From Mytilus edulis (lineage: Eukaryota > Mollusca > Bivalvia > Mytilida > Mytilidae): a DNA stretch of 64,000 nucleotides. Under the pieces are notes generated by a model. The model ran no database searches. It saw nothing but the letters and a program-made list of their open reading frames with translations, and was not told the origin of the DNA. Shown here in pieces: positions 12,711 through 24,570 of this stretch. Every line of letters begins with the position of its first letter. The stretch's first letter is position 1. A program made the translations under genes and the position numbers. Location of the stretch: the NCBI RefSeq assembly GCF_963676685.1, contig NC_092346.1, positions 26,735,133-26,799,132 on the forward strand, in the 5' to 3' direction.

Positions 12711-14467
12711 TCAATACCGTGAAATCAACCAGTTCACACTAATAAACAGCATTTCTATAAAATCATATCAGTTTATCTATATAAAATTTATATCCATAAA
12801 CTAGACAGGTAAGTACTATTCCGAAAAAATCAACAAATATACAGTGTAAAATCCTCGAAAATTTGCATGAATGGTATGATTCATATATAAAGTATTACAA
12901 TATACTGAATATGCGACCAAAGCTATTTTTTTACCAAAATAAATAGTCTTCACTATGGTCAGATTTAGGAAAATGGTATGTTATCAAAATTGATATGTTT
13001 TTAAAATATAAGATAATATAAAATTTCGTTTTCATAAATAGTGCTGACAAAAGATAGACAATATCAAAATCGAGTTGTCGCAGCACTCACACCACATATT
13101 AAAATGCAACGGCTTCTGGCAAATGTCTTGGAAGAATTCCAATGTCGAAATTCGCCGCTTTTTACATGTAAATTCTCAATTGCGACGTTATTTATTGAAA
13201 ATATTGATTTGCTGCATATCATCTTCCTTTTAATTTAAATAGGAACATTGCATTTTATTACGTTTTTTGTCAATTGGTCGCTGCTAGAGAGTTGTCTCAT
13301 TGACACTCATAACGTATCTTCTTTTTATATTGACGTATGCATTACCAAAATACGTATATTGTGTTGTTTGTTGTTTTATTTACTCCCAGTGGGAACTATT
13401 TCATGCATATCAAGTACAACCAAACATTAAGAAGTGTCGGTATTGATATGCCAAAAACACAATTGTCAGCGAAACAAAAAACATCCTCAACAATCGGCAT
13501 AAAATTGCAAATTTTGACGTTACCAATTGAGACGCAATATCATGCGTAACGTCTGTGTTATATAATCTTAATCAATATAAAAACAAATAAGCATGTAACA
13601 AAGAAACACAAAAAGGCATAAAACAAATTACGTTGCATATCGTTCAAAAATGGTTATTCCTACGCCACTGCAAAAATGTATCTTTCAGGCGTTAATTATA
13701 AGTTGAAAATGATTAATTGGAATGATAATAGCAAATCATTCATTTTGGCAAAAATGTTAAAACGTATACAGCGTCTGGATAAAAGAGTTGATTCAAGAAA
13801 TATTTTTAGTGTTGATGTATTATAACTGCTTATTAATTCTTCACCATGTTTGTGATTCAATTTATTAGACAGAACTGTTTAGGGCAGCATTTGCTTTGGA
13901 CTTTTTTTGATTTATGAGAAATGAAGAAATGAAATATGTTAACAAAAAAGCTGATAATCAGGTTGTAAAAATTTCAGATAATAAATTTGATGATTATAAT
14001 TCTGAGCTTTGAACGACAACTCAGTCTTCAAAAACTTTAATATTGTCTTTAAATGATAATGATAACAAACTTAGTTTGTAAAATCGTTGAAAAATTACTT
14101 ACAGCTATGTCTAGATTGTCAAGGCCGACTATAACTATAACTATTAACTATAATTAGTTTGAATCCTGAAGAGTTCAAATACGCAATCATTCTAAATATG
14201 GGCTGCAAATACTGCTGCAAACATCCCGCTTTTTTTTTTTTGTGTTCTTGTCTTTCTTTAGTACTTTAATTTTGTCGTTATGCAATTTTGTGAGTTTTTT
14301 CTTTGTTGATATATATTTTGTTTTGATAGTGACGAAGATAATATGACGATGTTATGTATGCTTGTTTTTTCAACCATTGTTGTTAGTATAATAGAATTTC
14401 ATACGACTGTCATACAAGCTATCTACACAGGTTAAATCTACAATTTTTCACAAAATAAAATGGATTT
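12711..14467. other. Intergenic with a family A fragment
   Basis: No gene seen. A reverse fragment of family A lies at about 13263-13330 (GAGAGTTGTCTCATTGACAC). At 13660 TCCTACGCCACTG could be a degenerate hAT-type end. Confidence 0.45.
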
Positions 14468-14580
14468 ACCAATCAGGAATATGACAGTTGTTTTCCATTA
14501 GTTTGATGTGTTTCAGCTTTTGATTTTGCCATTTGATAATAGACATACCGTTTTGAATTTCCTTGGAGTTTTTTTTACTT
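14468..14580 (-). repeat. Family D repeat, reverse copy
   Basis: The stretch CAGGAATATGACAGTTGTTT, TTTGATTTTGCCATTTGATA and CGTTTTGAATTTCC is the reverse complement of family D. An apparent 114-codon minus-strand reading frame that starts here is therefore a repeat-derived shadow. Confidence 0.7.
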
Positions 14581-15619
14581 TTCATCGTTTCAAAGATCGT
14601 GGTAAATACAGTACCCGTGATTAGGTGACAGTTTGACAAAGCATTAGGTTTATGCAAATATTGTATTCTATTTCCGCAAAAGGATTTTAAACTTAACAAT
14701 CGGTTTTTAAAACTCGTCCATTCGGGAAGTTGGCAAAAGCTACTGGCAAAATTGAAAATCATTTGAAACATTTTGCAGACAATATTGAAATTCCACAACA
14801 AAGAATCCAAAATAATCGCAAAATATTACAAAACATATTGAAAATAATTTCTTTATCGTAAATTAAACATTTATCTGCGAGGGTATCGCGATGATAATAC
14901 AAGCGAAGCAAAGGCAATTTTGTCTTTGATAACCTGTAAAGTCAAATGATATTCTACGTTATCATTTACAAAATTCAAGCAAAATACTAGACATACACGA
15001 AAACAATTCAAAATGAGTTCATTGAAATCATCGGCTAGAACATAAGAAATAAACTAACCGAAAGGCTTGGTGTTTACCGTGATAGAGGACGAAACAACAG
15101 ATTTTGCCAAGAAAAAATTTGTTCGCCAAGTCTACGCTTTATATCATCAAACTTATCATTTGAAATAAAGAATTTTGTGCAATTACACAGAATATCGGGC
15201 GAAAAAATAACTGAAGCTATCATTGAATCACTCAGACGGAATGACGACCGTTACGTAAACGTAACAAAATAAACAGGTCAAGGTTATTACAGTGCTGGAA
15301 TACTGTCTTCTCTTAGAGGTGGTGTTCCGGCTAGAATCAAAGAAATATCTCCCGCAAAATTATACATACATTGTAATATTGCTCATAATCATGTTTTTCA
15401 GTGATTATTTATGACGTCATTACATAAAATCCATAGGATGTTGGATGTGTACTGATTGATAATTAAGTCTTATATGCATGCTTTTTTATTAGTTGTTATT
15501 GGCTTCGAAATAGCTGTCAGAAATTATGAGTACTTTTAGATCTGTACTTAGTGTCTTTTTGTTGCTGAGCTGCACAAGTACCCGTCCACGTATAATCAGT
15601 ATTTTTTTTTAGATGTAAT
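14581..15619. other. Intergenic, nothing recognised
   Basis: AT-rich sequence with no supportable coding region or repeat structure. Confidence 0.5.
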
Positions 15620-15975
15620 TCTTTTTGTATCCATCTAATGAGTTAAGCATTTCTCAACTGATTAATATAGATTTTCTTATGTTATACTGTTACGCTAATG
15701 TCCCAAGGTTAGGGGAGGCTTTACGCCTACAAACTAGTTTAACCCCGCCACATTCTGTATGTTCCTGTCCCACGTCAGGAGCCTGTACTTCATCTATTTT
15801 TCATTGGTTTTCTCATTTGAATTGTCTCACATTAGTCATTTCGGGGTCTTTTGTAGCTGTCTTTGAGATATGGGCTTTGATCATTGTTCAAAGCAGTTTG
15901 ATGACCTATAGTTGTTAATTTCTGTGTCATATGGTCTCCTGTGGAGAATTGTCTCATTGGTAATTATACCATATG
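15620..15975 (-). repeat. Family A interspersed repeat, long reverse copy
   Basis: A long family A copy. It reads CATCTAATGAGTTAAGC, CAAGGTTAGGGGAGG, TAACCCCGCCACATTCTGTA, CCCACGTCAGGAGCC, then the standard segment ending at CTCATTGGTAATTATACC. The central module around AACCCCGCC is shared with the 3' untranslated part of the retroelement at 39.27 kb. Confidence 0.8.
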
Positions 15976-16487
15976 CATATGTACATACACTTACTTTTAC
16001 TATTGATCAATACGGTTTGTAAAATACCCACTTTTCGCAATATGATGTACTAGTTGCCTCTGCACGCTAATCGCCCGTCTTTTCATGTTTAACTGTCGGC
16101 CTTTAATGCATGCCATCAGTTTTAATAGATAAGCAGAGCTGTGTTTTCTATATTTCATGATTAAGTTGTGAGGTAATTTTGATAATGAATTAGCAATATG
16201 ATGTAATAGTTGCCGCTGTACTAAATCGCCCATCTATCCATGTTTCGCTGTCGACATTTTGATTCATGCGCTGTAGTTAGTATATCAGCAACGCTAGTTG
16301 TTTATTTTAATGATTTTGTTGTGAAGTAGTTTTGATGATCAAATATGATTTTGTGCTATCATTATGTTTATGTGTGTGTTGTTGTTTGAGAAGGTATTGA
16401 AAAAAACACAGCTATTTTTTGGTAAATTCCGACAAAATATGAAATATTGAAATATTCTGAATCTGATTTGAAATTTTGGGTCCTCAA

Positions 16488-16585
16488 TGCTCTTCAACTT
16501 TGTACTTGTTTTGGCTTTGACTATTTTGATCTGAGCGTCACTGATTAGTCTTATATAGTCGAAAAGCGAGTCTAGCGTATTTTAA
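16488..16585 (-). repeat. Family B interspersed repeat
   Basis: The stretch TCCTCAATGCTCTTCAACTT, then TTTTGATCTGAGCGTCACTG and GTCTTATATAG, matches the copy at 19.85 kb in the same orientation and the copy at 19.53 kb in reverse. Confidence 0.7.
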
Positions 16586-16587
16586 AA

Positions 16588-17182
16588 CAAGAATGTGTCC
16601 AAAGTACACGGATGCCCCACTCGCATTATTATTTTCCATGTTCAATGGACCGTGAAATTGGGTAAACAATCGAATTTGGCATTAAAAGTAAAAAGATCAA
16701 CCAAAAAGGAACATGTGTACTAAGTTTCAAGTTGATTGGACTTTAACTTCATTGAAAACTACCTTGACCAAAAACTTGAACCTGAAACTCACACTTTTAA
16801 TTTCTATGTTCAGTGGACCATGAAAATGGGGTCAAAAGTCTAATTTGGTTTTAAAATGAGAAAGATCATATCATAGGGAACATGTCTACTAATAGTTATC
16901 AAAGGTACCAGGATTAAAATTTACAAGTTGATTGGACTTCAGCTTCATCAAAAACTACCTTGATCAAAAACTTTAACCTGAAACTCGCACTTTTAATTTC
17001 TATGTTCAGTGGACCATGAAAATGGGGTCAAAAGTTTAATTTAATTTTTTGACTTCAGCTTCATCAAAAACTACCTTGACCAAAAACTTTAACCTGAAGT
17101 GGGACGAACGGACGGCCGAACAGACGGAAGGATGCACAGACCAGAAAACATAATGCCCCTCTACTATCGTAGGTGGGTCATA
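16588..17182 (+). repeat. Family C element with about three internal tandem units
   Basis: The element begins AACAAGAATGTGTCCAAAGT, with ACACGGATGCCCCAC. It has three imperfect copies of a unit holding TGTTCAGTGGACCATGAAA, AGTTGATTGGACTT and AAAAACTACCTTGA (about 16640, 16800 and 16985). It ends with GGACGAACGGACGGCCGAAC and TATCGTAGGTGGGTCATAAA. A family B scrap (ATCAAAGGTACCAGGAT, about 16898) is embedded in it. Non-coding. Confidence 0.65.
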
Positions 17183-18089
17183 AAAATAAAAGCCTAGGAT
17201 TCATAAACAAGAACAAAGGCACACGGTCTATTAAACACAACTTTTTCAGCTGGTTCATTCCGACCAAAACTAATAATATTGAAGGTATTCTGAATCTTAT
17301 TTTACAACATTTCATGAAACTTGGATTCATAAACAAGAACAAAAGCACACGGTCTATTCCTTTTTAGACATCAATGAACATCGTTGCATGTGTGACCATG
17401 CAAAATTGCCTTGAATCCGTTAAATCTAGGTCTCGGGCAATGAATAGTTTAAGGATTCTGTTCTACTAGTGGTCGTCATCATGTTGATCTTGATAAACAC
17501 AAATTCGGTCATGTCACAATATGAGGAAAAATAAGAAATAAATCAGTTGACATCTGTGACACATTATGTCACACATATATTCATTAAGTTTTGTGTCATT
17601 CGAAAAACTTTCGACGGGATTACCTCAACTTTACAATTACACATCAAGAAACAAAAACTTATAAAAATCTATATTTTTATTAATAAGAACATAACACACT
17701 TAATATATTCACCGTCAAATCATCAGTGGTGTATATAGAAGGGAATGCAACAGCAGATTTCAAAAATATTACATATATTCGAAAATCGTTCATTTATCAA
17801 AAATTTGCTTGCAAATAATTTTAATATCTTAATATCATCTTAATAATATTATTTTAATATCATCGTCAAATAGAGACTTTAGTGTACCGTGGTTTCATTT
17901 TAAATCAAATTATTGCTGAAATCAATTATAGCCACGTTAGGGATATCGATAAAACTTGAAAGGACTTATATTTAAGACACACGGCATTTACCGAGAGTTA
18001 TGTTTACTTCCTGTTAAACGTCAACGGTTAATGGTTTACAGTGGATGGGGAAGATAACTAATATTGATAATGAAAAAAGTAAAATCACA
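17183..18089. other. Intergenic, nothing recognised
   Basis: A short phrase, GGATTCATAAACAAGAACAA, occurs twice (17199 and 17323), a local duplication of about 35 bases. Otherwise no structure. Confidence 0.45.
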
Positions 18090-18190
18090 AAAATACTGAA
18101 CTCCTGAGAAAAACTCAAAACGGAAAGTCCCTTATCAAATGGCAAAATCAAAAGCTCAAACTCATCAAACGAATGGATAGCAACTGAATT
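18090..18190 (+). repeat. Family D repeat, short copy
   Basis: Matches the first 100 bases of family D: AATACTGAACTCCTGAG, CGGAAAGTCCCTTATCAAAT, CATCAAACGAATGGATAG. Confidence 0.7.
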
Positions 18191-18679
18191 GAATGCAGTT
18201 TTTTTAAGAAAAAAAACATGATAGAATCAAATGATTCATATTCCATCCAATAAGACAAGGTCTTACTGTAAAAATTATAATTTACTACAATGAAACCTCA
18301 TTTATTTCACGAAAGTAATGCCTGTTGGCATGTTGTTTATAAGAAATCACCAAAACTTTCGAAATAGGATTTTATTTTGGTAGCAACACGGTAACTTGTG
18401 GATAATTATCTTTTTTTTTTTAATTTTTTACTGCCACGTCATTTACTTGCTGTACATTTATTTGTGAAATGAAAATACACGAATTAAATTTGGTAAAAGT
18501 ATAACCTGTTCAAATCAACAAAAATAAAATCATAAAAAAAACATTTTACAATAGAAATGAAATTCAAATTAAATATAGAATTTGGTGAAAATCTTTTTAA
18601 GAAGAGATCGGACAAGCATTTGGACAAACAATATAACCAAATTCAAAACATATGTTTTTGTTAGTTCTATTTCTATATG
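18191..18679. other. Intergenic, nothing recognised
   Basis: AT-rich sequence with short poly-A and poly-T runs only. Confidence 0.5.
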
Positions 18680-18893
18680 TATCCATCTGATGAGTTAAGC
18701 CTTGTAACATATTTGTTTTTTGTTCATTTCTTTTGTACATTAATTAGACTGTTAGTTTTCTTGTCGTTTAGGTACCCTTCATATGATTATTAGCTTTGCT
18801 CATTGTTGAAGGCCATACAGTGACCTATAGAGGTCAGTTTCTGTGTCATTAAGTCTCTGGTGGTAATCATACAACATCTTCTTTTTTATATGA
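18680..18893 (-). repeat. Family A repeat, reverse copy with internal deletion
   Basis: It keeps the distal start (CCATCTGATGAGTTAAGCC), then jumps to TTGCTCATTGTTGAAGGCC and ends at CATCTTCTTTTTTAT. The AACCCCGCC module seen in the long copies is missing. Confidence 0.7.
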
Positions 18894-19524
18894 ACATAAA
18901 GACTTAAAACGAAGAGTTGAAAAATTGATATTTAAATTACACAATTGTTAAAATCTTGCACACCACACACAAATTAAAAGACGGAGGAGCAATAAAATCG
19001 TGTTTTCATAAATATGGATGTAGAAGGCGTCCTAGAATGTGATTTTAACATTTGGTTACTGCTCGAACTTAAATTTAAATAAAATCTTGATAAATAAGTT
19101 TAGAAGGGCTTATGAAATCATGTAATTTTATTGTAATTTGGTGAATTAAAAATAAAATACTAGACAGTTTACCTGGCGTAGGTAAGATAGGACATACGCT
19201 ATTAGAATTTACTATGCATGGTTTCAGATTGAAAATAGAAATAAGGGATGTAAAGCTAGACTGTTGTAATAGATGTGTCACACTAAAGGAAGACTATATG
19301 AATGTTCTGGAAACAAATAGGGTAAATCATCTAAATAATGGAATAAATAATAATATTGACATAAACTAAAAAACCTATAAAAAGAAAACAGATAGAATAA
19401 AGATGTCAAAATAAACTAAACATTTTACCGAAGAAGCTCATATTATGTCAATACATATTAAACAGACAAAATGATATACATAAGGACACGCGTACGCTAA
19501 CTGGTCCGCGTTGTTTTAAAAGGC
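18894..19524. other. Intergenic, nothing recognised
   Basis: AT-rich. Open frames here are short and show no recognisable protein features. Confidence 0.5.
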
Positions 19525-19620
19525 TAATCACAGATACTGGATACCAGGACTAAAATTGTGTATGCCAGACGAGCGAGCGTTTCGTCTACAAAAAACTCAC
19601 CAAGGCTGTCGAATAACAAA
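19525..19620 (+). repeat. Family B repeat, forward copy
   Basis: Contains ATACCAGGACTAAAATTGTG, GCCAGACGAGCGAGCG and TTTCGTCTACA, the complement of the copy 230 bp downstream. Together they make an inverted pair. Confidence 0.6.
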
Positions 19621-19844
19621 AGTTAAAAGGGTGAATTAAAGAACACAGTAAAAGAGCGTCGGGGACACCTTAATACTTTGTCAAAAATATGCTAATTTTC
19701 AAGATCAATCTAAGTTAAACGAAGGTACTTGGAAACTAAAAAAATAAAAACAAAAAACAATTCACCATTTTCTAGCAAGAAATGATACAATCATTGATAA
19801 TTTTGAATGATCATAAGGGTACACAACTTTTTGACATTTTTAAT

Positions 19845-19975
19845 GCTCTTCAACTTTGTACTTGTTTGGCTTTGTAACTATTTTGATCTGAGCGTCACTA
19901 ATGAGTCTTATGTAGACAAAACGCGCGTCTGGCGTATTAAATCGTAATCCTGGTACCTTTGATAACTAATATCAA
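19845..19975 (-). repeat. Family B repeat, reverse copy
   Basis: Contains GCTCTTCAACTTTGTACTTG, TTTTGATCTGAGCGTCAC, GTAGACAAAACGCGCGTCTG and ATCCTGGTACCTTTGATAAC. Better preserved than the 16.5-kb copy. Confidence 0.7.
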
Positions 19976-20261
19976 ATAATGTTTATTTTGAATTTAATCA
20001 CTTGCTGATATTAATGTTGATCTCCGTTTATAAAACACCTTTTATCGGTAATAATAAGGCCATACAAATAGATATATTAAAAATTTTCAAACATAAAATC
20101 TAAAATACAAATGAAATATATTGTACATCAAATACAAAAAAAAGCAATAAGATTTTTCATATTTTGAACTAAACTTTATTTAGTTTTTGAAACAAATTTC
20201 CTCAGACAAAGTCTGATGTTTTGATTAAAGTCAAAACCTCCACAAAGTAAACCTAGACCTA

Positions 20262-20346
20262 GACCAGTCAAATTGACTGGTCAAGTTTAAATTTTCCCTT
20301 GACCAGTCAAATTGTAACCTTGACAGTCAAACTGACTGGTCAAGGT
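20262..20346. repeat. Palindromic GACCAGTCAA/TTGACTGGTC cluster
   Basis: A perfect 21-nt inverted repeat (arms GACCAGTCAA and TTGACTGGTC around one A) at 20262-20282 is followed by two more copies of each arm sequence (about 20299, 20319 and 20332). It lies about 190 bp beyond the stop codon of the TRIM-like gene. Confidence 0.65.
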
Positions 20347-20347
20347 C

Positions 20348-20425
20348 AAATTTTCGGCTGTTGTCTGCACTATGGTCGGGTTGTTGTCTCTTTGACACCT
20401 TCCCCATTACCATTCTCAATATTAT
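20348..20425 (+). repeat. Retroelement 3' tail fragment (family E)
   Basis: GTCGGGTTGTTGTCTCTTTG, ACACC, then CCCATTACCATTCTCAATAT matches the tail that follows the RT remnant at 39.5 kb and the tail split by a foldback element at 30.1 kb. Probably a dead-on-arrival 3' end. Confidence 0.65.
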
Positions 20426-20473
20426 GGTAATAAAGTTATAACTTGCTGTACAATTTAAGGAATGCATCTTTTT

Positions 20474-20479
20474 TTTATT
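20474..20479 (-). promoter_or_regulatory. Candidate poly(A) signal of the TRIM-like gene
   Basis: TTTATT on the plus strand reads AATAAA on the minus strand, about 52 bases beyond the stop codon, and is the nearest canonical signal. Its use is inferred only. Confidence 0.35.
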
Positions 20480-20530
20480 TCAACTTTTTTTTTATAATTT
20501 TATAATTCTCAAGATTGTTCACAAAATATT

Positions 20531-22248
20531 TCAAATTCTAAAAAGTAAGATACGTGGTTTGTCCTCCCTTATTTGGCATGGAACAATCATCATTCCCGTG
20601 TTTCTGTGTATATCAATTCCGATAGGTTTAATCATTCCTTCAGCTTCTTGTCGTATTGTCTTACTTGTTGTAGCATCTGGTGACACGACTACTATTGTAC
20701 TTTTCCCAGAAGAAGCAATATAAACAAAGCCATTAATGTCCAATGCAAGTCCACACGGATTGTTGATTTCATTGTCCATAAATGTCCATATATGTTCCCC
20801 CGTCCTTTCGTAGCAATTTACTTTGTGCTGTTTGCTGTCAATGCAATAAATCTTGTCTTTGTAAAGCAAAATGCGATTTCCCCATACTCCTTCTAAGATA
20901 TTTTGAGACATATCTTTTAAATTTACCATAGTACTTTTTTTGGAACCAACACCGCTGATGACCAACATTTGGAAATCACAAGTTACTCCCAAGCAGTCAT
21001 GACTTATTTCAATTGTCTTACTAATTTCATTCTTTTCCATGTCCACCAGCGCTGTCTGGTTTTTCACATTTGATTCGAATGTGACAGCTACGGTATTGTT
21101 TTCAACTAAGCATAAATCCCCTGTAAATTCATTGAATGTAACCACAGTCTTTATGAAGATACCATCATGACTGAAAAGCAATAGCTGTTTTTTATGATTA
21201 TCAAGGATTATAAAATTACTATCAGGTAATATGTGACACGCAAATACATTTATAGGTCCAATTTCCTCTGTAAGTGTTCTCACCAATAGTGGTTGAATTT
21301 GTTCAATTCCAGGAGCAGTTGAAACTAAATCTTGTGCTTGGTCTTTCCTTCCAGTCTTAACTTGAATCGAAAAACACCTAGCAGTGATATTTATTTCTCC
21401 GAATGATTTAATAACCTCTGACATTGATTCAAGATGAAACGATATTTCAATTTCTAAGGTGTGCTCATTCAGGTTGCAGCCACTCTTTAAATCTTCTATG
21501 TACATTTTGTACATTTTCACTTCAGAAGTTGCTTTCTCCATTTCCCTCAAACCTACGTACATTTGTAACTCGGTAGCATATTTGGTCATTTTAGATAACT
21601 TTTCTTGAAGGTTGCATATCTTATTTGATTGATGATCAATGTGTTTTAGAAGAGTGTTCATATTTGATTCCAGTGTCGAGTGCTTCGTTACTAAGTCAAC
21701 AAGAATGTTTTCTTCTAATTCATTTAGGTAATCATCTATTGCCCTTCTCATTGCATGACTTTTTTCTATGCCATCCATTTTTTTAATATGGTTTTTATCT
21801 ATTCTTTGTTTCAAATAATTCAAAATCACTTCAAAGATTTCATTCATATCGTTTAATTCATTTTCACAAAGTAGTACAGATGCAGATGATTTTATCTGTG
21901 AAAGGATATCTGACAATGGTTTGATGTCTTGGCACTTCTGGTGTTTATATACACAATGGACACAGCAGGGACATGCATGGAAGGGACAGTAAAGTTCAAA
22001 CCTCATGTTATGGTCTTTGCACTGGCTACTTATTTTTTTCATGAACACAGGCAGTTTGTTAAAGTCTTCTGTAGATATTGGTTTGTGGTGTTTAGACAAT
22101 GGTGCCTTCCTATGATGTTTATCACATTCTTGACAAAGGAAAACCTCACATTCTGTGCACCTTGTAACTGCCTGGCTTGAAACATTATCATCTTGGCAAA
22201 GTGAACAGACGTCGCTACTTGATGACGATGCTGTTGTCTGTGTTCTGT
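20531..22248 (-). CDS. TRIM-type protein: tandem B-boxes, coiled coil, NHL-like propeller (3' exon)
   Basis: A single large 3' exon of 571 codons ending in TGA. It opens at an AG acceptor (minus strand TTTTAG, 22249-22254), because the frame runs 50 codons upstream of the first TTG and the intron then brings a stop. Numbering from the exon start: B-box 1 has Cys14, Cys17, Cys30, Cys33, Cys38 and Cys41 and the His pairs at 44-45 and 53-54. B-box 2 starts at Cys76/His79 and has CPCCVHC followed by YKHQKC. A helical coiled coil covers about 130-270. The C-terminal 250 residues look like a WD/NHL-type beta-propeller (for example NPCGLALDINGFVYIASS). No RING is visible, so ubiquitin-ligase activity cannot be assumed. 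Such B-box proteins form very large families in bivalves and are often thought to act in innate immunity (family knowledge). The initiating methionine must lie in an upstream exon that I could not find. Confidence 0.85.
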
Positions 22249-22258
22249 CTAAAATTTA

Positions 22259-23369
22259 GTATTTATTGACAAATAAAATGATTGAAATATGAGTGCAATG
22301 ATCGACAATACCTATCTATTGTTTGTTTAGATATTATTGAGGTTTTTAGAACCATAGTTGTAAATACAAAACACTTAAAAAGTGGATGCTTTGCAGTTGG
22401 GTATTTTCGTGTTTTTAATGCATTACCCTTTGAACAGAGGTGAGTTTGTGTTACAGTGGATAAATTGCACATCACATCCATTATGTTATTTTCTACCAAA
22501 AACTATGAGTATGTGCATGAGGAATAGTTGACATTATCGCAGAATAAGCAAAAATGACGCCCTGGCGGGAAATTTTTATGTTATAGTAGTTGGTTAAACT
22601 TTTGATATTGAGTGGGTGTATCTTTTTCAATCAACCACCATTTTTATTTATTTCCAATTCTGATTTTTTACTCCTATATAATGCTCCAAATAGTTATTTG
22701 TGGAAACAGAATTTCGAGTTTCTCAAGAGAGAGGCTTTGTTTTATCTCCAAAACATAAAATGAATTATATTAACATTTGGAGCCTAGTTTTACGGGTTAA
22801 TGATTAAAACGACCATTTAAATTTAAATTTAACTGTCTACTTTAATTTATCGAGTCAATATTTGAGATAATCTATTAACATACAAAATAATTTTATTAAA
22901 ATATATTCCTGATTTATAGATTTTATTTTCTAAACGCTGATTAGTAAAACAGATAGTTTCTCATACTATGTGGTACCGTTAATTTTTCTTAACAAAAAGT
23001 CATTTACTACCTTAAAAGTAACATCAAAATCTTGTGCTGAGTCACCAAAGATGTGCGCATCCTTGAAGGTGTATTTGAACAGATTCAAGTTTGTACGTTT
23101 TACTAGTACTTAAAAACTTGTTTTAATAAAATCATTCGTAAAACTATTATTGCACGCATTAATCCTCTATATATGTATTACCGAATTGTCAAATATTAGA
23201 AAAGAAAACGAAAGATTCTGGATTTTCTATAAAATTTCTATATATTTAGTATTACAACTTCAAAAAGGTACATAAACATTACCTAGAGAAAAAAAAAACT
23301 AATTGATATTCGGTAGGTGCAAATACTGTTGTATCTTAAAGAGGAACTTGATGTACAGTGATTATCGTC
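22259..23369. other. Intron or upstream region of the TRIM-like gene
   Basis: It must contain the 5' exon(s) of the TRIM-like gene or lead to them. No RING-coding exon or convincing start exon could be recognised. Confidence 0.4.
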
Positions 23370-23615
23370 TGTTTATGTAGTTCATACATATTTCTCGTTT
23401 CTCGTTTTTATATAGATAAGACCGTTGGTTTTCCCGTTTGAATGGTTTTACATTAGTAATTGTTGAGGCCCTTTATAGCTTGCTGTTCAGCGTGAGCCAA
23501 GGCTACGTGTTGAAGGCTGTACCTTGACCTATAATGGTTTACTTTTATTTATTGTTACTTGGATGGAAAGTTGTCTAATTGGCACTCATACCATTATTAT
23601 TATATTTTAACGATG
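23370..23615 (-). repeat. Family A repeat, variant subfamily A2
   Basis: It shares the CATTAGTAATT, GGCCCTTTATAGC, TAATTGGCACTCATACC frame but has TGCTGTTCAGCGTGAGCC and AAGGCTACGTGTTGAAGGC in place of the usual block. The copy at 57.65 kb has the same variant block, defining a second subfamily. Confidence 0.7.
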
Positions 23616-24354
23616 CATGTTGATATTGTAACAACTAAAATTGACATCATTAGAAAAGTGTAATGTTCGCGTAGCATTTGTTCTTTTAACATGACTAATA
23701 AAAATGTGCAGACGAAAAACATTTAATGTTTTAAAGATACATAACTCCACAAAAATCTCTTTTCTTATATTTTGTCTGTTACTGTTTGTGTTCAATTTGA
23801 AAAATTACATATTAAATAGAAATGTTTATATTTTTATTTTGGAGGGTCGGGTTGTTGAACTGAATTTTACACGTTCAACAAATCTGACAATAATTTTAAG
23901 TAGTATAAACAAATGATGCTGATATAAAGGCAGAAGACACACCTGACTTTCAGAATATTACTTTTAAGAAGGGATTGTAATGAGGCAATGTGAAAAAAGT
24001 TTTAACTGATATCAAAGGTTATCTTGAAAGCGCGACACTTGTACAATGACAATTTTTTTTTTTTATTTTATCAAAAAAATGTCGAGTAATTTTTTTAATA
24101 AAAATATCAAGGCATTATCGGAAGACAATTTAGGCGAAGTCCAAATATTTATAACAATGTTTTATCGATATAAAGTTTTTATTTTACTTTTCTGTGGGAG
24201 AACATTTTGATTTTGTTAATATGCAGGTTTTTGTTCTTTTTCTTCCACCGTTGTTGTATGATGTCATACATGTCTATTAGATATGCTGTACATACTATTA
24301 TATATGCTCTTTTGCAACTCATGGCTTTTCAATATGGAAGTCACCTCCCCTTTA

Positions 24355-24570
24355 AACTATTTTTCATTTATCGCCTCTCCTCAGAAACCGTTAAACATAT
24401 AGCATTCATGTTGTTTTCAAAATCATTATTACTACCTCGAATGATCGGATATATTTGATTTGATATGAGTACTTAATATACAGACATTAAATTGAGGTCT
24501 AGATCATGTTCTCAATTTTAATTTTTGCATGTAATCGCAACTCCTCAGAATCCGTTAGAATTATGAACAT
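24355..24570 (+). repeat. Degenerate tandem units related to the 44.2-kb array
   Basis: Two phrases about 176 bp apart, ATCGCCTCTCCTCAGAAACC (24370) and ATCGCAACTCCTCAGAATCC (24535), resemble the TCATCGCAACTCCTCTCAAA unit of the array at 44192-44808. A decayed relative. Confidence 0.4.

Noticed and set aside
14466-14810. 114-codon minus-strand frame
   Set aside because: Its C-terminal third is a reverse family D repeat and the rest has no protein-like features.
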